Both the position numbers and the translations under genes were made by a program. Of a stretch of DNA of 64,000 nucleotides, positions 1-12,230 are shown in pieces. The notes beneath the pieces are model-generated. The model did not search any database, had not been told where the DNA came from, and saw only the letters and a list, made by a program, of their open reading frames with translations. Numbering within the stretch: the first letter of the stretch is position 1; every line of letters starts with the position of its first letter. The DNA comes from Linnemannia schmuckeri (Eukaryota > Mortierellomycota > Mortierellomycetes > Mortierellales > Mortierellaceae). The stretch spans positions 62,001-126,000 of the forward strand of contig JANATG010000023.1 of the NCBI GenBank assembly GCA_029449235.1, in the 5' to 3' direction.

Positions 1-1873
1 AGGGCAAGACCGTCGAGAGCTCCCTCGACTCACTCTTTAAGAACTCTGTACGCCTTTTTTTGCTTTTTATCTATCTGGGCTAACTATATCATACACATTA
101 ATAGAAAAACCGCTGACCAAACATACCCGCTTCATACCTTCAACTTGTAGGCTGGACCCACTAAGGCTCAGGCACCAATCGCTGCCAAGGTGCGCCAACC
201 ATATCCAGAAGACTTGACGGATCAACCCAAGAAGAAGACCAAGACTCCAAAGCCCAAAGCCCAGCACGTCCCCAAGAAGAACAAGAACGCCGCCGCTGCA
301 CAGGAGGAATCCGACAATGACAACGACAACAATTTCGAGGATGACGACGAGGAGGAAGAAAACAGCAATAAGAAAAAGTCAGGAAAGAAGAGCGTCGAGG
401 AGAAATACGAGGCTAAGGTCGCTGCTGCAACAACAAAGCCCGCTAAGGAGTCCAAAAAGGCCAGGAACGCGCCCAAGGAGACCAAGGACCTGATTGAACA
501 ACAGACCAAGCACGACTATGGCGAGGATGTCGACATGGAAGAATCCAAGATCGAGGATCTTGTCCACGAGTCCCTGAGAAAGCCTGCCAACAACAAGCGT
601 AAGGCGGAGACTGAGGCAAAGAAAGCCACAGCATCAACAAAAAAGGCCAAGAAGGCCTCATCAACGACAGACGGTGGCGATTCGGACGATGAGGATGCTT
701 CACCCGACATCAACAAGGATGGCACCAAAAAGTCGGATGATCCCGAGAGACAGGCTAGGACAGCATTCGTCGGCAATTTGGCAGTGACCTCGATGACTAA
801 GGGAGACTTCAAGAAGCTCAAGGCTGCTTTTTCTGCCTTTGGACCCGTTGAGTCGATCCGTTTCCGTTCGATTGCCTTCTCAGAGTTGTTGCCCCGCAAA
901 GTCGCGTTTATCACTGGAAAGTTGCACCCTGAGCGGGATGTCGTGAACGCCTATATTGTCTTCAAGAGCAAGGCATCTGTCGCCAAGGCTGTTGCCGCCA
1001 TGAACGGCCAGCTCTTTTTGAACAAGCACATCCGTGTTGATACTGTCGACGGCGCCAAGGTTAGTCCTCTTTTTTTCTTTTGCAACTCTTTTGTCTCTAT
1101 TCACTCGATATCATATTCTTTTTACTTAGATCAAGCCACTATTGTCTCTTGCTTGCTTCTTTCTATATCTTGCTTGACATTGTGTTCATTTACATCAATT
1201 CACACCTTTCTTTGCTTTTTTATCACTCACATCTCTTTCGCGTTTTTTTACCATCTACTAACCATAACGCCACTTTAAAAATCGACCATAATAGAAACAC
1301 CAACCCAAAAAGAGCGTGTTTGTTGGAAACTTGGCATTCGACGCACAGGAGGAGGATCTCTGGAACTTTTTCAAGGACTCGGGAGACATCGAGAACGTCC
1401 GCATTATCCGTGACCGCAAGACCAACCTCGGCAAGGGCTTCGCTTATGTCACCTTCCAGGACCGCGCCTCGGTGGATGTGGCTCTGAGACTTCATGATAC
1501 CAAGATGGGCACGCGTAAGATGCGTGTGGTCCGCTGCAAGCGTTTGGAGGAGGAGGCCAAGACGGACGGTACCCAGGCTCGCACCAGGACTGCTGTTGCT
1601 GGAGCCAAGGGAGGAGCTGCTGGTGGCAAGAAGGGCAAGGATGGCAAGCCTGTGAGAGCACAGCATGCGCCTATTGTGATGGACGGAGCTGCTAAGCGAT
1701 TGGCGTTCAAGGATCGCAAGACCAAGGAAAAGCATATTTTGATGAAGAAGAAGACCGGTGGTGTTGTTGAGGGCGAGCGTGCGCAGAAGGGAGCCAAGGT
1801 TGATTTGGGGATCAAGAAGGGCAAGGCCAAGGTCAAGGCCAATGTCCCCAAGAAGAAGGTTGTCAAGAAGTAG
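1..1873 (+). CDS. NOP12: NOP12/RBM34-like nucleolar RNA-binding protein, 5' partial
   Basis: Exons read as 1-47 (enters from the left edge), 151-1059 and 1313-1873, all joined in phase 0; at least 504 residues. The N-terminal piece reads SLDSLFKNSAGPTKAQ, like the start of NOP12 proteins. A long Lys/Glu/Asp-rich acidic-basic region follows. Then come two RRMs: RRM1 with RNP2-like AFVGNL and a long loop 2-3, and RRM2 with SVFVGNLAF (RNP2) and KGFAYVTF (RNP1). The tail is Lys-rich, ending KKKVVKK, as expected of a nucleolar protein. By family knowledge NOP12 acts in 60S subunit maturation and pre-25S/5.8S rRNA processing. The true start lies outside the window. The 253-bp intron 2 splits the two RRMs. 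Confidence 0.85.
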
Positions 1874-2121
1874 ATTTTTAGCATCTTTCCTTTTAACAAC
1901 ATCCTTTGCATTTTTTGTTCTTTTTTACACGCGCATAAACACTACTATTTTATTACCAAATCTGGCATCACACACACACATATCATGCATTCCATCAAAG
2001 AAAAGGTCTCCTTTTTATTACTCCTTGTTCTCACTCTCGCTCTTTTTATTTGCTTGTTCATTCATTCCCAACACGCTTTTTTGTCCCATTGCAGCGTGCT
2101 TAATGTCCACTGGCAGCTCTC

Positions 2122-5100
2122 ATGTCATCACCCAAGCAGACAACCACGACTGACGTTTCTCCTCCTGCTGGAGGAGGAGCCGTCCCCCAGTCGAGCACAA
2201 CAAGCTCAGCCGCGACTGCCAATACCACTGGCAACACCGGCAACACCATCAGCACCGGTTATAACGAGAAGGATAAAGCGACCTCGAACGAAGCTCCAAC
2301 AACAGCAAGAATGAACACGACCCCACAACCAGCACCAACAACGGTACCATCGCCCTTGCCACCATCGTCGTCGTCCTCCTCCAGTACCAAGAAGCCGCGT
2401 GCCAAGGCGGATCAGTATCGTATGTTGATCAATCGATGGATCAGCTGTCTCACAAAGAACTCTAGGCTCTATCATGATGATGGGGCTTGATCAGTTATTA
2501 ACTCTATTGGCTCCTACTTGCTTTTTGCTGATGGTAGCCCATCATGTCATATTTGTAGTCCACGGCATGGGTCGGCAATTGGAAGAGTTCGGAAACTATG
2601 AACGCAACGGTGAGTGTTCTCTTTCACTATCTGTCCGTGCTTGTGTTTGAATTTTGCTGTCTGTGATCTAACTCTGTGCATGAACACCAAATAGTGGGAT
2701 ACTTGGTCGAGAACACAAAGACAGTCCTGCAAAGCCAGTTCCATGACCTCAAGACAGACGTCCATATCATCCCCATCGAGTGGCACGCCAAACTACATAG
2801 CATGGTCGATCAGCGCATGTCCCTTGCCTCTCTTAGAACTGTTCCCAAAGGTATAGATGGAATTAACACAAACGTGCATGTGTGTTTGAGGACGGAAGGA
2901 AGGATGCGCGTATTCGTCATACATACATACATGTATCATATTAACGATTCTTCTTTGCATTCAATTTTTTGTTTTAGTGCGGTTGGTCATGAATGACTAC
3001 TTTGCAGATATCCTCTATTGTAAGCACCTCATCATCGTCACTATCATGCAGTATGAACCCCCTTGGCCTCCTGTACTCAAATCCACATGTGAAAACTGAT
3101 ACCCACCCACACATTAAACTACTAGATTTCAATAACCACTACGGCGCAGAGATTGTGCGGATGATCGTGGCAGAATTGAATGAGGCATATGCGACATTTA
3201 TTGCCAAGCATCCAGATTTCAATGGCAAAATCGCGGTCTATGCGCTGTCGCTTGGTGGAGTCGCCATGTTTGATATCCTGACTTGCATGGACGATGATGA
3301 CCCTGAAGATCCTAACGATGCTACAGCCACAGCAGAGGCAGCACCAGAAAAGATCTCGATGCCCAGTGCTGGCAAGAAGAATAAAGATGACAACGAGACC
3401 GAGTCTTCGACTAAATCGACAACAAAGAGTGCAGAGACACCAATAAGGAAGCGGATCAGGAAGCAGGATCAACCAAAGTACCGGTGCGTGGTACCCAAAC
3501 TCAAGTTCAGACCCGACTTTCTCTTCACCGTCGGCTCTCCCGTCGGTAAGTACTTCGCCCGCTATGAGCCATTTCAAGCACTAATGCTGCGGATAATTAA
3601 TTAACTTCAGCTCTCTTTCCTTGACCACATAATAGGCGCTGTGATGGTGATGCGGAATTTGGACTGGGAGACATTCCACCCACCAGAAGACATCATCCAT
3701 CACAACCTTTTCCACCCCTTCGACCCACTCGCCTACAGAGTTGAACCCTTAATCGACCCCATCTTTGCAGCCATCCCCGCTGTGACACTCACCTCTACGG
3801 GCAACTCACAACTGTTCCCAATATCGTTGCCGTCATTGGCTTCGTTGCCTGGGATCATTCCGGGATCGATATCGTCATTTCTGGAGAACAAGGTGCCAAA
3901 TCTGCCGATCCCTTCCATCCCGACGGCGGTGCATTCGACGCTTTCGCAGATGACTCAGTCGCTCAAGGCCGGACGGTGGCTGGTTGGAAGCAGCGGTGGT
4001 GGAGGTAGAGTAGAGCGTGGAAGTGGGGCGAGTACGCCGACAGGAGCAGGAGGTAGGGGAGCACAGACAGTCGAGACAGGATCAGTTGCGAACGACAGTG
4101 GCAGTGAGAGTCTTAACGAGGATGCGACTCCAGGAAAGGGCCAAAAGAGAGCAAGTTTTCTTTCGCAGAGAAGGGATGCTGATGTATCAGTGACAGAGGC
4201 CATTGCGGCCGCCACTGCGGCAACATATCTAGACCAGCGGGATCGTGGAACTCCATCATCGACAAGTAACCCTATTCCTGGTACTGGGTTGTCGAGTTTG
4301 ATCGATGGCGGAATCAGTACGACGACAGGGTCGCCAAATGTGGTTACGAGTCCTGTAAGGAGACCGAGTCTGGGGCCGCGGAGGATCAGTAGCCGAGTCG
4401 AGGATGAGACTATCGAAGAGAAGGCCGCGACGGATCTCTTCCGCACGGATTTACCGACTCCAGCAGAGGCGGATGAGCAGGCGCCCTCAACCACGCAGGC
4501 TTCAACATCAGAATCCGTGTTTGACGAAGTGCCACCTCCACTGCACATGGAATACTACCTAGGCTTGGAGAAGGGTCCTTCGGTTGCCGAAAAGGAGCAA
4601 GGTGAGGGTGCGAAATCGAGGGTCGTACAGGAGGAGATGGTCCGCTCGGTCCCCTCGTCGCCTATCTTGGACACACACGCTAACCATGCACATTCCCCGA
4701 GCCTGGACGCCATTACCATTGCGAATGTTGAAGCAAAGGAGGCGGGGAAAGGGTTGGACGATATTCATGCTACTCATGAAGCTGCTAAGCCTGCGAAGCT
4801 GGATGGGAAGAAGGGGAAGAGGGTGACCATTGAAGATGACACTGAGGAATCCGACCACAAGGATGAGGACAAGGACAGCAGCAACAAAAAGGAAAGGAAG
4901 CGAAAAGAAGGCGAACCTGTCAAGGTGGATGATATTGGGACTGGACGCGGGCCTTTGCATGTCGGCGGTCGAGAGACCAAGGTGCCATACCGAATTGACC
5001 ATGTCCTTCAGGAGACGCGTGTAGATCAATACACTAACGAGTATCTCCTTGGCATGCGTAGCCATTTCCGCTACTGGGGCAACCGGTAACTATCTCATCT

Positions 5101-5999
5101 TGGGAAATGAAGCGAATATGCTCACTGCCTGTGTCGACATAAAGTCTGACATCGAGTGTCGGTTGTTTATAACTAGGGATATCGCGTATCACATATTGAA
5201 GACCATTCTTCATCAAGAAGGCAGTCTAGAAGGCGAGGTCCTGAATCTGAATCCAGAGATGCCACGACCCGTCTCGGCGCCCAAGAACGCCAGAGAAGCT
5301 GCAGAAGCCAAAGCCAAAGCTAACGCTGCATCCTACCACGCCGACCAACAGCAGCAACAGCAACATCGAAAGTCGTTCTCAATTTCGTCATTCAAGCCGT
5401 TCTCTGGCCTCGACCAGAGTGACGGTGAGGATGGCAGTGTTGGTGGTAGTGCGTATTCACGCGGAAGTGGGTATTACAGGAGCAGCAGTCGAGGTGGTGG
5501 AAGTGGGTATAGCGGCAGTGGATGGTATGGCGATGAAGAGTTGTATGGATGCCGGTACTCGGATCTGGATATGAGCAGTGCGGCAAATGTGGGGTTCAGT
5601 AACAATACGCTGTTTCAGAACTCGCCCTTTTCTAAAAGCACCAGTACCTTTAGTAGTACTAGCGGTGGCAGTGGTAGTGGGATAGGGGCAGGTGCAGGGT
5701 ATCGGGTGCCATCGTCGGTCTACCCACCTGGTGGTTCTTCAACAATCCAGCCCCAGCATCAGCAGCGAGAGCAGGATACGAGACGGAGCAGTGGAACATC
5801 GTCCAATTTTGGCGTTGATCAAGGATCAAGCCACGCGCGCCCTCAACACCAACATCAACAGCAACAGCAACAGCAACAACAGCAGGAAGAAGGTTCACCG
5901 CCATCGGTGTCGGAGGAGGACATCTTTGTGCCGAACCTGACACGGCCTCCACGATTGCACCACCGGTCTTCTCGGCTTGATGACAAACGTGGGCGATAA
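2122..5999 (+). CDS. DDHD-domain phospholipase (PA-PLA1/DDHD1 family)
   Basis: Exons 2122-2419, 2538-2609, 2695-2850, 2978-3019, 3126-3545, 3636-5085 and 5177-5999 keep one frame and give 1086 aa. After a Ser/Thr-rich start, HHVIFVVHGMGRQ (about residue 100) matches the oxyanion-hole strand of intracellular PA-preferring phospholipase A1. The nucleophile elbow is YALSLGG, with Ser231. The DDHD domain begins at KFRPDFLFTVGSPVG and ends at HFRYWGNRDIAYHIL. A roughly 400-residue Ser/Gly/Thr-rich insertion separates its halves, and the C-terminus is a Gln/Ser-rich tail. The family hydrolyses phosphatidic acid and other phospholipids at organelle membranes. The N-terminal region of animal DDHD1/2 is absent. 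The first elbow Gly is Ala here. The start is the first in-frame ATG. Confidence 0.85.
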
Positions 6000-8777
6000 T
6001 GACTTGGAATAAGTAAGGATGTGTAGAGAGATTTGTAATAAACAAACCATTGATAACAACTGCAACAGCGAGTAGCAAACAAACAAACGAGTAAACAAAA
6101 CTGTCACCTATAGGCAATTTTTGTGTGTTGGCTGTTTGCTATGACCATCCTCACTTGTCGCATTTTGCCGGTAAGAAATTTACTCTCGTTGAAGTGTCTT
6201 CTTTTTCTTTGCAATTCACACGGGCATCTGTCGTTATTGCTCTTGTTCGGTATTCCCGAATTGAACACATATTCACACTTTGTCCACGAGTGTGTCCAAA
6301 ATGTGTGTTGTGCATGCACCTTCTCCCTCTTCCTCCCTCTTCCTCCCTCTATCACTGCTTTCCTCCGCCCTTCTGTCATTCGTTGTCCTTCTCCCTCTAC
6401 CTGCATGATTTTTCTGAGTCTGTACCTCTGTTCTCTATCCCTTGTCAACATCCTCAACCTCCTTTATTTCTCTGCGTGTCTGTGTCTGTGTCTGTCGCCT
6501 ATCCCACTGTTTTCGATTTCTCCTCGGAATTGACGATCTCTATTTAGGAGACAGATGAAAGAGCAACGACAACAAAACAAAGAGCAAGAGAGCAATTGGC
6601 GTTTACTGCACTTCTTTCTACTCTTCTAACCTCACCCCATCCCTCACTCACTCATTCACTCATTCACTCACTCACCCGCCAAAAAATCAGGGAGCGCGAA
6701 AGAAAAGGGAGTGAAGGAGTGAAGGAGTGAAGGAAGGAAGGAAGGAAGGAGCTGTGTGTACTTTAGATCCTGTTACTGTTCTCGTAAACTGTTCTATCCC
6801 TCAGTTTTGTCGCTCTCCTAGGAAGTAAACGAGAGGATATAATTGAAGAATAAGTACAGGAAGAAGGAAAGGCGGATGCAATGGGTCATCTCTGATTTTT
6901 TTTTTTTCACACATATGAGGATATGGGCACATGGGTGCTACTTGCATTACCTTCAAAGTACAAAGAAGACAAGATGAGAAAGGAAGGTCGAGATCGCCAC
7001 TGTTTTCCCTTCTCCATCCCTTCATCTCTTCTTCGCCTTACACCATGGTGCAGATTTCGCGCACAAACAAACACGCACGTATGGAGGGATAAGAGTTGCG
7101 CATGGTCGCATTGTTTTTGTTTTGGTATTTGTTGTCGCAAAAAAGCGTAGGTTCATACAAACCCATCATGCCTCGTTGTCTTGTTGTCTTAAGTTTGTGT
7201 TTTGCGTTTTGTGTGCTGTTTTGGTTTTGGCATGGAAGGTTTATTTTCGGTCGATGGTAACCGTTTGTGTCCTACATCAATACACTTCTTTTTCTTTCTG
7301 TTTGTAGCGAGGCACTCTTGAATCTTGTATGCCGCCCTTGCATGGCCTTTGTAGCTTCTTTGTGTTTTGAGTTTTGCATGATGATGGGTAACAAGGGAGA
7401 CAGAGACAGAAGGGTCAATTGCCAAGAGGAGCCACGTTCTGCACAGATGGAGCAAGAAAATAACAGCGGCAAATAAGTTCAAGCGTGGTGCGTGCATATT
7501 TTTTACTCCTGCTTGGAGTATTCTTTTCTGTTCAAACGCGTGTGATTTTTTTTATTAATTAGTGCTATCGGGCAACAGTATAAGTGAAAGACAGAAAGAT
7601 GGCGCGTATGAATGAGTGTGTGAAGGAGTGAGTTATGAGTGTGTAAGTGAGCTGAAAGTAGAAAGTAGAAACCATCACACTAAGAAATGTATTTACGAAA
7701 TGTGCACCAAGAAAGAATGGAAAGATATGAGAGCACTTTGGGTCTGTTCCCCCTTCTTGTTCTTCGTCTTAGCTGCTCACGTTCTCTTTTCTATTCAAAG
7801 TGCGTGAATGGCATGCAAGGGTGTTGTTTTTGCTGTTGTAAATTGTTGGCTGTTGTTTTGTTTTTGTTTTGGTTATTGTTGCTTGACTCCCTTCTTCGTG
7901 AGCTGTCTAATGCAGACCTTGTTTCTGTTCAACTCTTTTTTTTTTTTTTTTTTTTTTGTTCTTGATAAACTCGTATCCTACTCATCATATCGACCTAATT
8001 GAACAACTTGCACATACACACAAACGACTCATCCCCCTTTCAATTCCCCTTGTTTTCTCTTCTGTCTCTGTTTCTGTTCTCCCTTTTCCAACAGAAAACA
8101 TTTATTGTCAGACTCCCGGTCCTTTGTTTACTTCCTTCTCAGCCTTGTTTACTCTTCGTTTCCTTCTTATCCTTGCTCCTTTGACCCTTCTTTCCCTGAT
8201 TGCCCGTGTGTACAAGTATGAACAACATCCAAGCGGCTCTGGACCACTTCGCATCAAATAACCTGTTCTCCGTCGTGTGTTGTTGTTGCTGATACTGTTG
8301 TTGTTGTGTTGTTGCTGTTGTTGCTGATGGTGTTGTTGCTGTTGTTGTTGTTGTTGTTGCTGTCATGTCGATGACACCTCCAATCGACGCTAGCATCGGT
8401 ACAATTCGAAGAGTTAAATAAACACCGATCCCATTCAATAAAAGGGGGTTGTTGCTTGTTGACATGGTTGGATGGACGGATGTTGTTTTCCCTCCCTTTT
8501 GAATATGAACGCTAAAACCTTTTTTTCTTCTTTTATTTTCTTCTGCCCATCTTTACATTTCTTTCCACTTTCCTTCCTTTCTCTCTTCTCTTCTCTTCTC
8601 TCTCTCTCTCAACTTCTCTCTTTCCTCTTTCTTCAGTCGACTTCGCTCTTCTCACTGTCATTACCTCTCGCGTCTCCAACTCACGCCCCCTCCCTCATCT
8701 CACATAGACATCTTTCCCCCCTTCTCCTCTCCCTTTCTCTTCACCCCAATCGCTCTTTCCACAACACAAAGGCTCAA
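6000..8777. other. gene-free interval and promoter side of the 8778 gene
   Basis: I see no supportable gene here. The stretch holds a polyadenylation-like AATAAA near 6037, a CT-rich tract (6315-6560), tandem CATTCACT-type repeats (6640-6680), GAAGGAGT/GGAA repeats (6708-6750), a 20-odd T run at about 7927-7947, an imperfect GTTGTTGCT trinucleotide tract (8277-8365) and a strong pyrimidine tract (8520-8765) just before the next gene, probably its leader or core promoter. Confidence 0.5.
8277..8365. repeat. imperfect GTT/GCT trinucleotide tract
   Basis: About 90 bases of GTTGTTGCT-type triplets lie 400 bp upstream of the 8778 start. Read on the minus strand it gives a Gln/Thr-like shadow frame, which I take as non-coding. 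Confidence 0.7.
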
Positions 8778-11700
8778 ATGCTCGCGTCTAACGGTCTTCC
8801 CAATGGTTATCACTACCAGTACCAACAGTATCCACCCCCAACTGCCGAGGAACAAGAGTTCGCCAGGAAGGAGGTCCTCCTCCGGCAACCGGGACTCCTC
8901 CAGGAGATGCAGCTGGTCACTCAGAAACGTATATCACTCCAACGGAAACCCTCGACCAACCTCTCGGGTCCAGGTGCACTCGGCACAACCCTCCCTTCCC
9001 TCTTCGTCATCCTTCCCACTCTAGCCACTACTCCTTCGAGCCACATCGACAACCATAATCACTTTTACAACAACAACAGTCGTATCAATCGCGACCGTCT
9101 TGATTTCCGGCTGCACTTTGTCTGTCACTACGGCGAAGACGATCAAGTAGAAGTCGGAGAGGGACAAGATAGGACACTGACGTCTTCGCCTCGGTTACAT
9201 ATCTGCGAGGACGACTCGGATGGCTATGCCATCCAGGACACTTGGTCATTTTGCGAAGAGTACAAAATCTCTCTCCTCTCCCTCCTCCACGCCGCCCACG
9301 TCTCCTGCTCACCTCCTCATATTCGACAGCAGTACGAGGACCAGTTCTCCCATTATAACCTGCGTCATCATCACCTCTGGGAGGAAGGAGGAGGAGGCAC
9401 GAATGGTACAGCAGCAGCAGCAGCAGCAGTCGCATCCCTGCACCTTGCATCCTCTACCCCTTCGCCTCCTCTCCCACCTGCGGGCTCGATCATCGACAGG
9501 ATCGAGATTGCGATCCTCTACCTCCTTCGGTACCACTTTTCGGAGCATGACTTGCAGGAAATCAGCCTTGAGAATGCTGGCGACGATTATGATGCCGATT
9601 CGTTGACACAGATGCAGCTTTCTGATATTGCAGACTCGGACAAGGAGCGTGTCATGGCCACCATGTCGACTGACGGCAGGATCCTCGGACCCTTGAGGCA
9701 GAAGAATGGATATCACTATACTACCATCAATAGCACTAGCAACGGAACAACAAGCATGGACATGGACGACAATGGAACACCCAACGGCACAACTACAACT
9801 GTCCTGATTGGACTTGTTCAATGGCTCTGCCCTGTCCACATCAATTGTCCAGCCTACACCTGGGATTCATTCCGGAGCCTCTGTCATCCCGACCCCACCG
9901 ACACAACGACGGCGGGAAACATTGACTGCTGCGTCGAGACAGACCGCGCTATTGAGGTCTCCTTTCGGCAAAGAGAGCATGCTCAGCGGTTCTATGGTGC
10001 CCTTCGGTCAACCAAGTGTGTCGTCAAGCTCCGGATTCATCTCGAGTGGGGGGATCTCAATAATCAGGACTTGGCCGAGTTTGCGGCCGCGGTGTGGGAG
10101 GCCAACTTGAGCGATGTTACTCTGGACTGCTGCTGCTGCCCAGAGGGAGGATCTGATGCTGGTACTGGACCAATGATTACAACAACGACAGCCACAACAC
10201 CTACGGCTGGTCGGTCCGGATCTGGAGTTGCCTCAGCAGCGGCTACAGGAACCAACGCGTCTCGTCGACAGAGTCAGCAGAACCCTTCTTCGTCAACGTT
10301 CTCATCCCGACATCACGAGTGCCATCATCCGCAACACCACCGCCATGGACTGAGTTTTGCACCCCTTTTGGGAATCCTCTACAGCCCCTTCTTGGTCTCG
10401 CTCACTCTTGAAAACTTTGCTGGCCAGTTTCCGCCACTCCGCGACAACAATTTTAATGTCTACAATGTTCAGGATTATTCTTTTAACGACTATCAACAAC
10501 AGCTGTTAGACGCCAACTACCAGCTCGGGGCAGACATTCAGCTTCGCCTCCCTTTCACCAACTCGCTCCATGTCCTGGTTTTCAGTCGATGCAGTCGGAC
10601 GGCATACGCGCGAGAGGTGACGTCCTTGTTGCTACACTCACCTAACCTGACGGAGCTGCAGATCGAGTGTGACAACATCGACTCTGTCTTGCCAATGATT
10701 GCAGACGCTACTCAACAATTTCGCCAGGTGCTGTTTTTGAAGCTGAGCGAGTCTTCGTGGGAGAGTGTCGAGATTACGTTCCATCGGTTACCGACCAAGT
10801 CGACCTCGGACATGGATATTGATGAGAACGACAATGAGAACAGCAGCGATATGGAGCAACAGCCGGAATCGGATCCCAGAGTCGTCGATCTTATACTTCA
10901 GCAAGAGCAACAACAGCAACAACAACAGCAACAACGGCAGTCTCAGTCCAAAGCAGGAGGTCGCCCTTCCTCGTCATCCTTCCCGGCGATCAACGATGTG
11001 CAAATGAAGCTGTACAACTCTTACAAGAAATGGCAGCACATCAGCGAACTCGCCCGCAAGACTCGTCGTCCGCCTTGTCCGATCCTCCAGATGTGCGGCG
11101 CGATCGAGAACCTAACGACGTACTGCTACCTTCGGCTCTGGGAGGAGCACCAGGAGGCGTTTGGACGACTGCTGGATCATAACCCACGGCTCCAAGGACT
11201 GGAGCTGATGTGTGAGACGCCCTCGATTCCACACCTGTGGCGGTTCCTGGTGACGCGACATGCTGCCTCCCAGACTGGTCGTCCGCCACAAGATCGGTCC
11301 TTTTTGAAGTTGCGGATCAACGACGAGGACTGTAGCCTGATGGCAGTTACGCGCAACGCCAATGTCTTGGTCTTGCACTCGTACTCTTTGGATCATCAAG
11401 GAAGCCATCGGGAATTGCTTAGGTCAGTGGGGGATATTACACCGGCACTCTGTTTTGGATCCAACTTCCAGGACGCCGGCCAGATGGAGCTGTTGAAGGA
11501 GCATCTGGAGACGGATGGGCTCATGTTCTCAAACGTGACCTGGGTCTTAGGCCGACGGATACCCTCAGAGGCTTTCTTGAAGTCTCTAAGGCAGATCTTG
11601 ACAACGGCCAGTCAGCGGGACCAGTTGGAGTGGTTCACAATCCGAGTTTATGCACCACTGTTGAAGGTTTCTGATTTGATCCGACTGTGGAACGCGATCG

Positions 11701-12230
11701 TTGCGGAGGCACCCTTGAATGAGGCTGAGCATGGAACCTGGATCCGAAGATCTCTTGGACTTGAGTTACCTCCATTCGCTTCGCCTGTGCAGAATGGATT
11801 GGCACTGGACCCTGCAACAGGAGCACCCTTGTCGACGGTGATGATGACCCAAGAGGAGATGATGGCGGTTTTTGTCAAGGAGATCCGGGACCGCGCCTCA
11901 GGTCTGAACCGCGGCTCATCCTCCTACCCATCCGCATCCCCAGCCTCCACCAGCACCCCCGCCTCCGAAAGACATCGATACTACTCCTCCACCGACTCTT
12001 CCATACCCACATCCACAGGCGCAGGAGGATCCACGGAACGGTTGATTGGCAAACCGAGCAATATGTTTCCTCTGGATAGCGAGCATACGCTTGTTTTGTC
12101 GTCTTCGCAGTATTTTTATTCGTCGCTCTCGAGTTCTAGCTCTTCTGCAGCCAATCATCCTCACTCGGCCGAAACGCACTCCTTGTCGCTGTTGAAGATC
12201 CTGCAGTCTGTTCCTGGCCCTTCACGGTAG
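8778..12230 (+). CDS. large LRR-like protein of unknown function (1150 aa)
   Basis: Single uninterrupted frame. The start was taken at 8778 because the frame upstream is a pyrimidine tract encoding Ser/Leu/Phe junk, whereas from here codon use is normal (MLASNGLPNGYHYQYQQ). No catalytic motif is recognised. From about residue 390 to 1080 it contains LRR-like strand/helix periods, for example SFRQREHAQRFYGALRST, then LRIHLEWGDLN, and LLDHNPRLQGLELMCE near residue 797. These are separated by Thr/Asn/Ala/Ser and Gln runs. Its pattern is shared with the 52992-48469 gene. I recall such proteins as an expanded family in Mortierella. Role and location in the cell are unknown. The C-terminus is Ser-rich. 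Clear coding sequence, unknown function. Confidence 0.75.
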   Translation: MLASNGLPNGYHYQYQQYPPPTAEEQEFARKEVLLRQPGLLQEMQLVTQKRISLQRKPSTNLSGPGALGTTLPSLFVILPTLATTPSSHIDNHNHFYNNNSRINRDRLDFRLHFVCHYGEDDQVEVGEGQDRTLTSSPRLHICEDDSDGYAIQDTWSFCEEYKISLLSLLHAAHVSCSPPHIRQQYEDQFSHYNLRHHHLWEEGGGGTNGTAAAAAAVASLHLASSTPSPPLPPAGSIIDRIEIAILYLLRYHFSEHDLQEISLENAGDDYDADSLTQMQLSDIADSDKERVMATMSTDGRILGPLRQKNGYHYTTINSTSNGTTSMDMDDNGTPNGTTTTVLIGLVQWLCPVHINCPAYTWDSFRSLCHPDPTDTTTAGNIDCCVETDRAIEVSFRQREHAQRFYGALRSTKCVVKLRIHLEWGDLNNQDLAEFAAAVWEANLSDVTLDCCCCPEGGSDAGTGPMITTTTATTPTAGRSGSGVASAAATGTNASRRQSQQNPSSSTFSSRHHECHHPQHHRHGLSFAPLLGILYSPFLVSLTLENFAGQFPPLRDNNFNVYNVQDYSFNDYQQQLLDANYQLGADIQLRLPFTNSLHVLVFSRCSRTAYAREVTSLLLHSPNLTELQIECDNIDSVLPMIADATQQFRQVLFLKLSESSWESVEITFHRLPTKSTSDMDIDENDNENSSDMEQQPESDPRVVDLILQQEQQQQQQQQQRQSQSKAGGRPSSSSFPAINDVQMKLYNSYKKWQHISELARKTRRPPCPILQMCGAIENLTTYCYLRLWEEHQEAFGRLLDHNPRLQGLELMCETPSIPHLWRFLVTRHAASQTGRPPQDRSFLKLRINDEDCSLMAVTRNANVLVLHSYSLDHQGSHRELLRSVGDITPALCFGSNFQDAGQMELLKEHLETDGLMFSNVTWVLGRRIPSEAFLKSLRQILTTASQRDQLEWFTIRVYAPLLKVSDLIRLWNAIVAEAPLNEAEHGTWIRRSLGLELPPFASPVQNGLALDPATGAPLSTVMMTQEEMMAVFVKEIRDRASGLNRGSSSYPSASPASTSTPASERHRYYSSTDSSIPTSTGAGGSTERLIGKPSNMFPLDSEHTLVLSSSQYFYSSLSSSSSSAANHPHSAETHSLSLLKILQSVPGPSR

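Noticed and set aside
3955..4548. 197-codon minus frame over the DDHD gene
   Set aside because: Ser/Leu/Pro-rich shadow of the Gly/Ser-rich insertion in the sense gene. No start context or family.
8139..8465. Gln/Thr-rich minus frame
   Set aside because: Produced by the GTT/GCT trinucleotide tract; no conserved sequence on either side.
8472..8777. N-terminal extension of the 8778 gene (102 residues)
   Set aside because: The sequence is a pyrimidine-rich leader giving Ser/Leu/Phe only; coding character starts at the ATG at 8778.
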